A DNA stretch of 46,121 nucleotides from Pleurocapsales cyanobacterium LEGE 06147 (GTDB taxonomy: Bacteria; Cyanobacteriota; Cyanobacteriia; Cyanobacteriales; Xenococcaceae): contig JADEWQ010000043.1 in the NCBI GenBank assembly GCA_015207585.1, positions 1 through 46,121 on the forward strand, read 5' to 3'. Under the pieces are notes generated by a model, which saw only the letters and a program-made list of their open reading frames with translations, ran no database searches and had not been told where the DNA came from. Shown one piece after another: positions 18,020 to 28,982 of the stretch (position 1 is the first letter of the stretch; each line of letters starts with the position of its first letter). The position numbers were made by a program, and so were the translations under genes.

Positions 18020-20368
18020 CTTGCCAAGGCTGTCTAATAACTCTTTCGCCATGTAGGGCTTCGGCAAAAAGGCTTCGATCCCAACACCTGCAGCTTCAGC
18101 TAATTTCTTGTTTGATATTAATCCACTCGTAGCAATAATCTTAAGCTGTGGATTGATTTTGTGCAAGGCGCGGATGGTAGTCGAACCATCCATAGATGGC
18201 ATCATCATATCCATCAACACGACAGCAATTCGATCTTTATGCTGAGCGTAAATCGCGATCGCCTCAATTCCATCACTGGCAGTTAGAACGTTGTAATTAT
18301 ATTTTTCTAGCAAGGTTTTAGTAATTTCCCGAATAGCCAGTTCGTCATCTACGACGAGAATTAATTCTCCATGTCCTTTTGGCAAGTTGAGGTCTTCTGT
18401 TTGCTGTGTTTGGGTGCCTTCGGTTGCGGGCAAATACACCTTAAATTGGCTGCCTTGTCCGAGCTCGCTGTACACTTTCAGAAAACCACCATGGCTTTTG
18501 ATAATACCTAAAACTGTTGAAAGACCGAGTCCTGTCCCTTGTCCCAACTCTTTAGTGGTAAAAAATGGCTCAAAGATTCTCTCCAATATTTCTGGTCGAA
18601 TACCCGTTCCTGTATCTACGATACTAATGACAATGTAAGGACCCACTCTGGCATCGAGATCGATTCGAGCATAGTGCTCGTCAATGAAGATGTTTTCGGC
18701 AGAAATAGTTAAAGTACCGCCATGGGACATTGCATCGCGAGCGTTAATACAGAGATTCATCAACACTTGATGCAGTTGGGTGGCATCAGCCCAAACCGTC
18801 CAAAGATTTTTGGTCGAAATATCGTTAATAACTTCGATAGATTTTGGAAATGTCTGTTGGGCAATTTGCACCATTTCCGATAGCAGATGTCTGACTTGGA
18901 CTCGATGTCTCCTTCCTTCTTCTTCGCGGGCAAAAGAGAGAATTTGCTTGACCAAAGCAGCTCCACGTCTAGCACTGTTTTCTACCATCTTCAGCAATTC
19001 CTGACTCTGCTCGTCAAGGTCTGGCAACTTTAACGGCAGCAGTTGAGAGACTGCCAGCACGGGGGTGAGGATATTGTTAAAGTCGTGGGCAATGCCGCTA
19101 GCGAGAGTGCCTAGACTCTCCAGTCGCTGAGTACGGAAAAACTGTGCTTCGAGTTGTTTTTTTTCAGTAATGTCGGTATTGACCACAAGGATTGAGTTTG
19201 GTTTCCCTTCATCATCCCGCACCAGTGTCCAGCGGCTAGAGACGATTATCTCTTGACCAGATTTAGTAACTTGGTGCAGTTTATCCTGCCAAGAGCCATA
19301 CTCCATCAGACTCCCGTGAATGTTTTGGAGTTGGTCTATAATTTCCTGTTGTCGATACAAAAGCTCATTAGCATTCTTGCCGATCGCTTCAGAGGCTTTC
19401 CATCCGTATAAACGTTCGGCTCCTTTGTTCCAAAAACGGATTTTATCGTTCAATTCCCGCACCAGAATCGCATCTTTTGTAATATCAAGCAGAGCTGCTT
19501 GTTCAAAGATTTTTTGTTGTGCTTGCTTATGCTCGGTCAGATCGAGGACAAAACTGACAACATTTTGAGACCCCTCAAGAAGCGCACCCCCAATCATAAC
19601 GGGAATGCGACCACCATTTTGGCAAATAAATTCTTTCTCAAAGGGATTAGAAATTCCCGACTCCAGCAATTGGGCGATCGCCGCTTCATCCAAATGTCTA
19701 TATTCTGATGGAGTCATTTTATCCCAACGTAAAGAACCCCCTCGTAGTGCAGTGCGATCGTATCCCATCATCCTGAGAAAGGCATCGTTCGCTTCTGTAA
19801 TATTCCCGTCTAGATCGGCGCAAATAATCCCAATAATATTAGATTCAACTAATCGTCTGAACCGAGCTTCACTCTGCTGTAGTGCCCTAAAAGCTTGCTC
19901 TCGTTCCTCTTGTGCTCGTTTGCGTTTTTCGCTTTCTTCCTGCAGGCGTGTATTTTGCTCTGTTAATCTTTTGGTCAGGTTTTGTAGACGGAGGTGAATG
20001 TTGACTCGGGCTAAAACCTCTTCATGCTCTAAAGGTTTGGTGATATAATCCACTGCTCCAAGATTCAATCCTTTGACCTTATCCACGCGATCGCTCAGAG
20101 CGGTCATAAAAATAATGGGAATATCTTGAGTAGCTTGCTTTGTTTTTAAGCGACGGCAAGTTTCAAAACCGTCCATCTCGGGCATGAGTATATCTAGTAA
20201 AATCAAGTCTGGCGGAGCATACTCTGCCATCTCAATGGCACTTTCCCCTTCTTCTGAAACCACTACTTTAAAGCCGGAACTTTCTAAAAAATCGAGCAGC
20301 ATTTCTAAATTAGTGGGAGTGTCATCAACAATTAAAATGACGTTTTTTTCAGGAGTACTAACACTCAT
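17978..20368 (-). CDS. hybrid sensor histidine kinase (REC-PAS-PAS-HK-REC)
   Basis: A 796-residue soluble kinase. The N-terminal receiver has its phosphoacceptor Asp at about 59 (DLILLDILMPEMDG). A coiled coil (residues ~125-165) leads to two PAS domains (about 165-285 and 290-410). HisKA carries the active His in LASGIAHDFNNIL; the ATPase has NLCINARDAM, DTGTGI and GTGLGLSTV boxes. The C-terminal receiver ends the protein (VVLMDMMMPSMDG). There are no membrane helices, so it senses a cytosolic cue or relays another kinase. Its ATG (20368) overlaps the TGA of the upstream receiver frame as TGATG, which implies translational coupling within the Hstk locus. Confidence 0.93.
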   Translation of the reverse strand: MSVSTPEKNVILIVDDTPTNLEMLLDFLESSGFKVVVSEEGESAIEMAEYAPPDLILLDILMPEMDGFETCRRLKTKQATQDIPIIFMTALSDRVDKVKGLNLGAVDYITKPLEHEEVLARVNIHLRLQNLTKRLTEQNTRLQEESEKRKRAQEEREQAFRALQQSEARFRRLVESNIIGIICADLDGNITEANDAFLRMMGYDRTALRGGSLRWDKMTPSEYRHLDEAAIAQLLESGISNPFEKEFICQNGGRIPVMIGGALLEGSQNVVSFVLDLTEHKQAQQKIFEQAALLDITKDAILVRELNDKIRFWNKGAERLYGWKASEAIGKNANELLYRQQEIIDQLQNIHGSLMEYGSWQDKLHQVTKSGQEIIVSSRWTLVRDDEGKPNSILVVNTDITEKKQLEAQFFRTQRLESLGTLASGIAHDFNNILTPVLAVSQLLPLKLPDLDEQSQELLKMVENSARRGAALVKQILSFAREEEGRRHRVQVRHLLSEMVQIAQQTFPKSIEVINDISTKNLWTVWADATQLHQVLMNLCINARDAMSHGGTLTISAENIFIDEHYARIDLDARVGPYIVISIVDTGTGIRPEILERIFEPFFTTKELGQGTGLGLSTVLGIIKSHGGFLKVYSELGQGSQFKVYLPATEGTQTQQTEDLNLPKGHGELILVVDDELAIREITKTLLEKYNYNVLTASDGIEAIAIYAQHKDRIAVVLMDMMMPSMDGSTTIRALHKINPQLKIIATSGLISNKKLAEAAGVGIEAFLPKPYMAKELLDSLGKLIRSTGFNLTSRR

Positions 20369-21174
20369 CAATGCCTCTTAACATATTTTAAAAATTCCCG
20401 AATTTGTTTTCCTTTAAAACCTCTGACAAGTTTACGAAGATGAGTAGCAAACGGCACCCATTTCTCATCCAACTCTTCCAAGCGATTAGCTCGCGTAGCC
20501 AGACTTCTGAGGTCGCCTCTCATTGCCAAATCGAGTAAGGCAGCTATCTCCTCAGCTGGAGGAATTGGGAAAGCAGGATAAGAAGAGAAAGAAACTTCTT
20601 GTTTGTTCTCCTTATTTACCTTAGCTCCAAAAAGTTTTCTCGTCTCCTTGTTCTCATCTTCATAAACCCATTCTAATCCCAAGTGAATCCCTAACTTTTC
20701 TAAAAGATCCGCTTCCCAGAAGGGTTTGGGAAGAAAATCGTCGCAACCAATTTTCAAACTTTGCTGTCGATCGAAATTAAATACGCTAGCCGAGATAGCC
20801 ACTATCGGCACTTCTGCAAGTTCTGGCAACATTCTGAGCTGACGGGTAGTTTCAAAACCATCCATCTCTGGCATGATTAAGTCTATAAAAATTAGATCGG
20901 GTTGAAACTCACGTGCTTTATCAAGACCGTCTGAGCCATTCGTTGCTTCCACCACTTTAAACCCTAAAGGCTCCAACAGATTAACCAAAACGGAGCGATT
21001 GGCCCATTTGTCATCTACTACAAGCACTTTCTGTTTAGAGCCTTGGAACCCAATAATATTGGGCTCCCAAGCTTTGAGTGCCTCATTCCCGCAGTTTACC
21101 TCAGGCAGTTCTAGATCGAACCAAAAAACGCTACCCCGACCCGGGATGCTTTTTACCTGTATTTCGCCACCCAT
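20368..21174 (-). pseudogene. C-terminal receiver part of the split Hstk sensor kinase
   Basis: This 268-codon frame begins MGGEIQVKSIPGRGSVFWFD, which is the tail of a histidine-kinase ATPase domain. It continues with a receiver (VLVVDDKWANRSVLVNLLEP; phosphoacceptor in PDLIFIDLIMPEMDG; KPF motif) and a C-terminal helical extension. It should be joined to the preceding frame: RQLVQI then MGGEI. The junction reads ATAATATAAT, a tandem duplication of ATAAT that shifts the frame by five bases and makes a TAATG stop-start overlap. A free receiver protein could be made by reinitiation at that ATG. The following hybrid kinase gene overlaps its stop codon by one base. Confidence 0.85.
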
Positions 21175-24100
21175 TATATTATTTGGACTAATTGACGGCT
21201 AATTGCTAATCCTAATCCCGTTCCTTCTGTCTTGTAACTTTGCTCGCCCACTTGCTGGAAGGGCAAAAATATTGCTTCTAATTGATCTCTTGCAATACCC
21301 ATGCCTGTATCTTTTACCTCAAACCGAAGTTTTCCCTTGCGAGCGCCTACTTTAAAACTCACGCTGCCAGTGTCGGTAAATTTCACTGCATTACTAATTA
21401 AGTTAATCAAAACTTGCCGCAATCTTTTTTCATCAGCATGGATAAACTTAGGCAGAGATGAAAGAGGTTCATAAATCAAAGAAATTCCTTTTTGTTCGGC
21501 ACGAATGCCGCAAATTTCGATAATACTTTCCAAAAACTGTGGAAAATAAAAATCGCTGGGATGTAATTCCATTTTCTGGGCTTCAATTTTGGAGAGGTCT
21601 AATATATCTTCGATCAGAGTTAAAAGGTGCTTGCCACAACGATGAATGACGCCCAAACCATTCTGTTGCTGTTCGGTCAAAGCTTTTTCTTTTTTGAGAA
21701 TTTGGGCATAACCCAAGATCCCGTTGAGAGGAGTACGGAGTTCGTGACTCATGTTAGCTAAGAATTGACTCTTCGCTTGATTAGCTGCCTCAGCCGCTTC
21801 TTCTGCTCGTTGACGTTCGCGAATTTCTTGCTGCAGGTGCAAGTTCTTCTCCTGCAACTGAAGGGTTCGTTCTTCTACTTTCGCTTCCAAGGTTAGATTG
21901 ACCTCTTCTAAAGAGGCATAAAGACGTGCATTCTCGATCGCAATGGCTGCCTGAGACGAGAGTAGTTGAAGAACTTCCAAGCGTTCTGAGGTAAAGGCTC
22001 CAGCCGTCAAATTATTTTCTAGATAAAGGGTTCCAGTGAGCTTGCCTTGATGCAAAATTGGCATGCACAGGATCGATTTGGGTTGATGTGCAGTTATATA
22101 CTCATCGAGGGTAAAAGCTCCCTCATCAGACGCATCATTAAGAACAACAGGTTCGTGGGTTCTGGCAACGTAACTAACTATAGAGGTTGGGTAAGTGCAA
22201 GGCAATGCTCGATCTTTGATAGATTCTGTTGCGTTAGACTGCTGTATCGTGACACCATCGGTGTTGACAGATCTAAAGGCTTCAATGTGTAACTTTCCCG
22301 CCTTCTCTAGTAGCAGAAATCCCTTTTGCGCACCCGCATTTTCGAGTACAATCTGCATTAGTTTAGTCAGCAGTTTGTCTAACACAATTTCGCTAGAAAG
22401 CACTTGAGACGCTTTCATAACGGTGGCAAAATCTAGTATCTGGGAATGATTTCCACTTGTAGAACTGTGAGTTTGTTGTTTTTGGGGACTTGAATTTTTT
22501 TCCTGCTGTACCCAAGTAAAAATATCGGGATGCCGTATTTCTAAACTTCTGACTTTGGCTGTTGCACCCCAGCGTACATAACCATAATAGGCTTCACTTA
22601 AATACTCTTTGGCAAATCTGTCTTTGCCGAGGGAGAAATAAAATTCTGCTGCTAGTTCCGCTGCTAGTGCTTCTTCTTGAATATACTCCTGCTTTCTAGC
22701 GATCGCCATGGCGCGATCGTAACCTTCCATTGCTTGCCAATATTGACCCAATACCCTTGCTTTTTCTGCTTCTACAAGCTCATACTTATGCTGATAATTC
22801 ATTGGGGCATGGTCTGCCCATTTTCGCATTTTTTCCTGATTATTGCTGACTTTGCTCAGCAGCTGTTCTTGTTTTGAGGGTGACGCTGATGGATATATTG
22901 CTAGTTGTGCTAAAGAATCGTAGAAATGAAATACTGGTACGACAAAAAACGCTTTTACTCCATCTAAATACTGCTCGGCTTGAAATCCATTTTCCAATGC
23001 TTGTTGATACTCTTTAAACAAATAACAGAGGATAAGTTTGTTTAAATAAAAGTAGTGAAGTCCAGTTCTGTCATTAGCTTCTTTAAGAAGCGGTAACGAT
23101 CTTTCTTCGTTATATGCTTCACCCAGTAAAAAACAGGAATTTTGAGAAGGTTCCAGTAAATTAAGAACTGACTGCTGAAAAATTTGATTCCAACTCAAGG
23201 CATTTTTTTGTTTGAGATAAGCAATAGCATGACTGATTGTTCCCATTTCTCGTTCGAGTCTTGGCAGTTCCTGACCAGTTAAATATGAATGTAGGCATTT
23301 TTGCGCAGCGGCATAGGAACCATATTCAAACTGCCCATTTTCTAATCCACTAGAGTAACTATCTTGTAGTAATGGCAGCGTTTCCCTAGCATGAACTTTT
23401 CCATGTATCGTACACGCCCCCGTTACGAAGAATACACTTGTCTTAAACTCTAAGGCATTGAACTTTTCCACCAGACATAAGGCTAACTTACCAAATTGAT
23501 AAGCCGATTCAATATCCTCAACAATTCCGTTTAAAATGACACCGTAACAAGCATAACCATAAGCTGAGAAGGGTGAATTTCCATGTTCGATCGATAGATT
23601 CACTTGTTCGCATATAACTAAAGGAAATAATGCAGGTGCAGCTTGATAAGTAGGAGAACCCATACTTGTTAGCATTCGCATGGCTGCTAGCTTATCTATC
23701 TCCGTCATTAACGGTAGATTAATCAAATCTTCTATATTTTTCCCAACACAGCCTTTTGTCTGCTTGCACTTAGTCAAATTTGTTGCTGTTTGGCTCACTT
23801 TTTGTTGGATTTCCAGAGGGGTAGGGGACTCTGGTAACCCGATACCCAGTAACTCTAACCCTTGTAACCCAATTTTGACAGCTTCGAGTTGTCTGACTTG
23901 TGCCATGCAGGCTTGAATTTTGACCTCATAAACTTTCATTGTGTCGATAGGAGTTTTTGCCTGCTGCAAGACAACCGTTGTCCATCTTTCCATCTGCTCA
24001 AAATCGCCATTAAGATAGGCTGATTCTATTGCTGATTCATAGAGTGCCAATGTTAGTTCGTACTGATTCTGCCAGCTATTTGTTGGCAATAACTCCAATC

Positions 24101-25392
24101 CCATTTTTAGGTAGCGGATAGCAGGTTCATACGCTGTCGCTGCTTTCGCTTTCCGTCCTGCAAGCAAATTCAGTTCAGCTAGCTCAATTTTTTCCGAATC
24201 AGATGCCAGTAAGTCAATACCGTAATTGAGTTGGTTGACCAAAGCAAAAATCTTTTCTTCTCGTTCTTCAAGAGGAGTGTTTTTCAGTAGCAATTGACCA
24301 ATTTTGAGGTGAGTAGCTTTTTTCTGTGAATCTGCAATCAGAGAATAAGCCGCTTGCTGCACTCGGTCATGTAAAAACTTATACGTAATAGTTAGTTGTT
24401 CTTTATTATCTGTCAGTAATTCATTAAGAACTAAAGGAATTTTGTAAGAGTCGTCCAAAGGTAAAACTAAACCAGTTTGCAAAGATTCCCACAAATCCGC
24501 GGCTGTTTCTGATAGAGATTTTTGATAAACAATACTTAAAATATTTAAAGTAAATTTATCCCCAATACAAGCAGCTAACTTTAAAACTTCCTGCGTCTTT
24601 GATGATAGCTTCTGAATTTGACCGATTGTTAAGTCAACGACATTATCGGCGATCTTAATATCTTTAAGGGTTTCAATATCCCACTGCCAACACCCTTCTC
24701 TGAAATTAAATCTTAATAAGTTCTCTTGATAGAGAGATTTGAGCAACTGAGTTAAGAAAAAAGGATTGCCCCGAGTTTTATTAAATACTAATTCCGCTAA
24801 CGGTTGTGTTTTTATTGAGTCGGTCTGAAGAGTATCACTAACTAATTGATTGACATGATAAATTTGCAAAGGCTGAAGGACAATCTTGTTAACAACAGCA
24901 CCAGATTGTTTAATATTTTCTAAAGTTGACATCAACGGATGCGTATCATTTACTTCATTATCTCGATACGCTCCAATTAGTAATAAATATTGGCTTTCTA
25001 GATCGCTTATCAGTAATTGAATCAATTTGAGAGATGCAGAATCCGCCCACTGTAAGTCATCTAAAAAAAGTACTAATGGATGTTCTTTTTGACAAAATAC
25101 CTGAATAAATTGTTGAAATACTCGATTAAATCTATTTTGAGTTTCAGTCGCTCCTAATAAAGGTAGTGGAGGCTGAGGTTCAATAATTAGTTCAACTTCA
25201 GGAATGACATCAATAATGACTTGACCGTTTGCACCAAGAGCTTTTAAAAGTTTTGTTTTCCAATCGGCTATCTTTTCAGAACTTTCTGTTAATAGCTGTC
25301 GTATTAACTCATGAAATGCTTGAATGAAAGAAGCATAAGGTATATTTCGCTTAAATTGGTCAAACTTGCCAGAAATAAAATAACTCTGTTGG
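21174..25392 (-). pseudogene. middle part of the split Hstk: AAA-like/TPR/GAF/histidine kinase
   Basis: The frame is open from about 25390 down to the TAA at 21174-21176, roughly 1400 codons, but has no proper start. It begins inside the ATPase region ([20 protein letters not shown]), has a Walker B-like [16 protein letters not shown] segment near 25040-25075, then a long helical TPR-like region. A GAF domain follows ([20 protein letters not shown] onward), then a coiled coil and a HisKA with the active His in [15 protein letters not shown]. The ATPase boxes are [15 protein letters not shown] and GTGLGLAIS. The P-loop GYSGIGK and about 60 flanking residues expected before YFISGKF are missing. 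An internal TTG (25025) is the first available start codon and would cut the ATPase. Confidence 0.85.
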
Positions 25393-26289
25393 GTATAAAT
25401 CTAACTGTCCGACAATGAAATTTTCAATTTTCTCAGTTCCCTGCAGTTTTCTAAGACACTTTTCTAAGTCAGCTTTTAGTCCCAAAGCACTTTGATATCT
25501 CTCTTCAGCCGTTTTGGCTAGTAATTTCATGACAATAGCAGAGACTGCTTCGGAAATTTCTCGATTGAGTTCTTTTGGTGATACAGGTATTTTAGCAATG
25601 TGACAATGAACTAATTCCAAAGGATCGGTAGCTTGAAAAGGCAACTGTCCAGTCAACATTTCGTAGAAAGTAACGCCTAAAGAATAAAAGTCCGTTCGAT
25701 AGTCAATCGAACGATTCATCCTTCCAGTTTGTTCTGGTGACATATAGGCAAGAGTGCCTTCAAGTAAATTAGGATTGCTGACGGTTTGATTTTCCCGCGA
25801 AAGACGCGATGAAATGCTAAAGTCTATAATCTTAATTTGCCCGGTTTTGATATTGATAAGAATATTATGGGGTTTGATATCTTTATGAATGATATTGTTT
25901 TGATGTAGCTCGGCAAGGATTGAAGACAATTGAATAGCAATTGGCAAAAAAGTTTCTAATTCAAAATTTGACGCGGCGGTGCGGCAGCACCCGCTTTGCG
26001 GGATCGCCTTTTTGAGCGGTTCTCCTCCCAAGTCTGACAAAATCAACGCCAATCCATTTTGATAGCTTTCTAAAGCCAGGGGTTTAACAACTCCTTCTAT
26101 GGTTAAAGATTGAAGTATTTGATATTCATGTCTCAATCGAGCGAGTTGTTCTATGGTGGGATACTCGGTTTTAAGAGTTTTAATAATCACCGAGGTTTGC
26201 TTTGACTCTCTTAAAGCCCGATAGACAAGGGTTGTGCTATTCTCGCAAAGGACTTCGATGAGATTGTAGCCAGCAACAATTGTATTCAT
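25360..26289 (-). pseudogene. Ser/Thr kinase domain of the split Hstk sensor kinase
   Basis: This 309-residue frame is the N-terminal Ser/Thr kinase domain of a cyanobacterial Hstk. It has the catalytic loop IIHKDIKPHNILI, a DFS motif in IKIIDFSISSRL (DFG variant usual in this group), the SPEQTGRMNRSIDYRTDFYS segment and GVTFYEMLTGQLPF. The family linker begins FIVGQLDLY and then breaks off, and the frame ends eight codons later. An extra IPQSGCCRTAA-like stretch between the fifth strand and helix D is encoded by an inserted palindromic repeat (25972-26007). The kinase domain itself looks complete and could still be expressed, but it is no longer linked to its ATPase and histidine kinase parts. 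Confidence 0.88.
25972..26007. repeat. palindromic repeat (CGCTTTGCG family) inside the Hstk kinase frame
   Basis: It contains GGTGCGGCAGCACC and CCCGCTTTGCGGG hairpins and ends GGATCGC. The end matches the repeat at 44157-44189. It adds about 12 codons to the kinase without breaking the frame. Confidence 0.75.
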
Positions 26290-26411
26290 TTTTCTCTTTG
26301 GCTCTTGTTAAATATTATCTTTCGGTATTAAGCTGTACCAACTCACTTTACCTCTCTTGTTTTCAAGCAGTGTATAATCAGTGAACGGGAGAATGTATCA
26401 AAATGTAAAGC

Positions 26412-27368
26412 GTGTGGATTGCAGCAGCAGCAGAAAAAGTATTAAAACCAACAGCGATCGCCCTTGGTAACTTTGATGGCATCCATCGAGGGCATCAAAA
26501 GATCCTGCAACCGATTCTGTCGGCGGTTGACAGGCAGGGAGAAAAGCGCGTCTATCCAACGGTGGTTAGCTTTCATCCCCATCCCCGCGAGTTTTTTACA
26601 GGGGAAAAAATTTATCTCCTCACTCCCATAACTGAAAAAGCGAAACTACTCGAACGTTTGGGTATCGAACAATTAGTGCTGTTGCCTTTCAACCAGGAAT
26701 TAGCCTTTTTGAGTCCACAGCAATTCGTTGCCGAAATTTTGGTCAAGCAGCTACAAGCTACTCAAATTAGTGTTGGGGAAGATTTTCGCTTTGGCTATCA
26801 GCGAAGGGGAACGGTAGCAGATTTAGAAGCGATCGCCTCTAATTTTGGCATTGAAGTACACGTAAATTCTCTCTACAAATGTTTTGAAGAAGGAGAAAGC
26901 GTCCGCATCAGCAGTTCGCGCATTCGTCAAGCTTTGGAAGCAGGAAAGGTCAAAAAAGCTAAATTTATGTTAGGAAGACCATATACGCTTATGGGAACTG
27001 TGGTTCAAGGTCAACAGTTGGGAAGAACCATTGGCTTTCCTACTGCTAATCTGCAACTACCGCCGGATAAATTTCTGCCCCGCTATGGGGTTTATTCGGT
27101 CAATGTTGCGATCGATCCTACCTGCTTCCCTACGAATGATTCTCCTCTCAAAGGAGTAATGAATATTGGTCGTCGCCCAACAGTAGAAGGTAGTAATCCT
27201 ACCGTAGAAGTGCATTTGTTAGATTGGTCGGGAGATTTGTACGGTCGAACTCTAACAGTTAGTCTAGAGAGATTTTTACGTCCAGAGCAAAAATTCTCCT
27301 CTCTAGAGGCCCTCAAAAAGCAAATTGCAGCTGACTGTGAGGCAGCAAGATTTTGTCGTAGCAGTTGA
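26412..27368 (+). CDS. ribF: bifunctional riboflavin kinase/FAD synthetase
   Basis: A 318-residue RibF. It phosphorylates riboflavin to FMN and adenylates FMN to FAD in the cytosol. The N-terminal FAD synthetase domain has IALGNFDGIHRGHQ at 16-29 and VGEDFRFGYQRRGT, and ends with the SSSRIRQAL motif. The C-terminal riboflavin kinase domain has GRTIGFPTANLQLP, YGVYSVNV and VEVHLLDWSGDLYG. Length is normal. The GTG start at 26412 (MWIAAAAEKVL) matches family starts. The next gene follows 8 bases after the stop, so the two are probably cotranscribed. It is divergent from the Hstk locus. Confidence 0.95.
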   Translation: MWIAAAAEKVLKPTAIALGNFDGIHRGHQKILQPILSAVDRQGEKRVYPTVVSFHPHPREFFTGEKIYLLTPITEKAKLLERLGIEQLVLLPFNQELAFLSPQQFVAEILVKQLQATQISVGEDFRFGYQRRGTVADLEAIASNFGIEVHVNSLYKCFEEGESVRISSSRIRQALEAGKVKKAKFMLGRPYTLMGTVVQGQQLGRTIGFPTANLQLPPDKFLPRYGVYSVNVAIDPTCFPTNDSPLKGVMNIGRRPTVEGSNPTVEVHLLDWSGDLYGRTLTVSLERFLRPEQKFSSLEALKKQIAADCEAARFCRSS

Positions 27369-27376
27369 GTGGAATC

Positions 27377-28306
27377 ATGAAAGAAGACAACACTACTTCC
27401 TCTGAAAAATTATGGTTAGAACCAGGTACTTTGTGGACAAAAGTAACTCGGCAGACAGATTATGCTCGTCAATGCGGTGCACTACAATCGATTGAAACAG
27501 AATATGAATTTATCGAACAAGATGGCATTGTTTTCTTAGTACGTACTCTATCCAATTTGGCAAGAAAAGAGAAGGCTAAAATCCAGCAAAATCACTTTAA
27601 AGTCAAAACTGGTAAAGATTTTAATCCATTTCTGCCTTACGAAGAAGACTTATTTGTGACGGATCTTTCTCCCACTCATCTTTGTTTATTAAATAAATTC
27701 AATGTTGTCGATTATCACTTGCTAATCGTCACTCGTACTTTTGAGGAACAGGAAAACCTCCTCAACGAACAAGACTTTGCTGCTTTATGGGCGTGTCTGC
27801 AAGAAATTGACGGTTTAGCTTTTTACAATGGGGGCAAAATTGCTGGTGCCAGTCAACGACATAAACATCTACAATTGGTTCCCCTACCTTTTATTCCCCA
27901 AGAATCTTATCTGCCCATCGAACCAGCGATCGCTGCGGCTGTCTTTCAAAATTCTGTAGGTAAAATAAGTAGTTTTCCTTTTCGTCACGCACTTGCCAAG
28001 TTAAATTTAGATCCCACTCAAACTGTCACTGCCGTGGCCAAAAAAATGTTAAGTTACTACTATTGTTTGCTCGCAGCAGTAGGCTTACCCGTAAACGAGA
28101 ATGAGCGACGACAGCCTGGTGCCTATAACCTATTAGCTACAAGAGAATGGATGTTGATCGTACCGCGATCGCAAGAATCCTTTCACTCTATCTCCGTTAA
28201 CTCCTTGGGTTTTGCCGGATCTTTGTTCGTGCGCGATCGACGGCAGAAAAAACTATTACAAGAACTTCGTCCTATCAATCTTCTTTGTAAAGTAGCAATT
28301 AACTAG
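27377..28306 (+). CDS. ATP adenylyltransferase / Ap4A phosphorylase
   Basis: A 309-residue protein of the diadenosine tetraphosphate phosphorylase family (HIT superfamily, GalT-like branch). It cleaves Ap4A with phosphate to ATP and ADP, or runs in reverse. The substrate site appears in FNPFLPYEEDLFV and HLCLLNKFNVVDYHLLIVTR, and the catalytic motif is GASQRHKHLQLVPLP, containing the H-x-H-x-Q pattern (HKHLQ). The C-terminal part (PGAYNLLATREWMLIVPRSQ, NSLGFAGSLFV) is typical. The ATG at 27377 is preferred over the TTG at 27365, which would overlap ribF. The Ap4A gene lies 8 bp after ribF, likely in one operon. Confidence 0.92.
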   Translation: MKEDNTTSSEKLWLEPGTLWTKVTRQTDYARQCGALQSIETEYEFIEQDGIVFLVRTLSNLARKEKAKIQQNHFKVKTGKDFNPFLPYEEDLFVTDLSPTHLCLLNKFNVVDYHLLIVTRTFEEQENLLNEQDFAALWACLQEIDGLAFYNGGKIAGASQRHKHLQLVPLPFIPQESYLPIEPAIAAAVFQNSVGKISSFPFRHALAKLNLDPTQTVTAVAKKMLSYYYCLLAAVGLPVNENERRQPGAYNLLATREWMLIVPRSQESFHSISVNSLGFAGSLFVRDRRQKKLLQELRPINLLCKVAIN

Positions 28307-28734
28307 TTACAGGCGATCGAGAATATTACTGATTCAAATTATGTCCTAGTAGATGGCAAATCAGTGATTCTACTCATAAAGTTAAGATGAATTTCAACTG
28401 AGCGATCGGTAATTATTCATGAGCTATTAACCTATTGTCTAGAAAAATTTTTGACGTGGTCAAGTTTGCGCAAAAGCTTGTATTCCTTATTTGACAAGCT
28501 ATTATTCCTATTCTTCCTACCTATACAGAAAAAGTTAAGATCAAACGTCATCTAGATTACAGCAAAATTACCGCTACATTTATTAAAATTTAATGAAATT
28601 AACCCAATAGACTCAATGAAGAATAACCCCTCATATGCTACTGCAATTAACTTAACTAGCAGAGGTCAGTATATTTCCTGAGTTGTTTACAAATTGTTCA
28701 TTTTCTTAAATTAGAGGTTGGAGGAGTGAAATCA
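28307..28734. other. spacer without recognised signals
   Basis: About 430 bases between the Ap4A phosphorylase gene and the small gene at 28735. I see no gene, repeat array or convincing terminator. The GGAGGAG at 28719-28725 is the ribosome binding site of the next gene. Confidence 0.5.
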
Positions 28735-28935
28735 GTGAATCTAATTCGTGAAGTAGTCCAGCAAGCAATCAGCACTGGATATTTAACCCTCGAAGCAGAA
28801 GAAAGATTGCGTTTTTTGTTGAAAGGTAAATACGAACAAGAAGATTTTGAGGCATTTGTCGCTCTACAACAAGCAGCTATGCTCGGTCAAGTCAAGCAAG
28901 AATCGAGAGAACTATTAGCCGCTTCTAAAATTTAA
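28735..28935 (+). CDS. small conserved cyanobacterial hypothetical protein
   Basis: A 66-residue acidic, helical protein (MNLIREVVQQAISTGYLTLE, RLRFLLKGKYEQEDFEAFVA). Small proteins of this pattern are frequent in cyanobacteria, but no function is known to me. Two GTG starts are possible. The one at 28735 is chosen because GGAGGAG lies 9 bases upstream, whereas the GTG at 28726 directly abuts that box. It faces the LapA-like gene convergently. Confidence 0.7.
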   Translation: MNLIREVVQQAISTGYLTLEAEERLRFLLKGKYEQEDFEAFVALQQAAMLGQVKQESRELLAASKI

Positions 28936-28982
28936 GCGCAAAACGCCGATTAATTGATCGCAAGAGGGAAAAAATAATTTAT

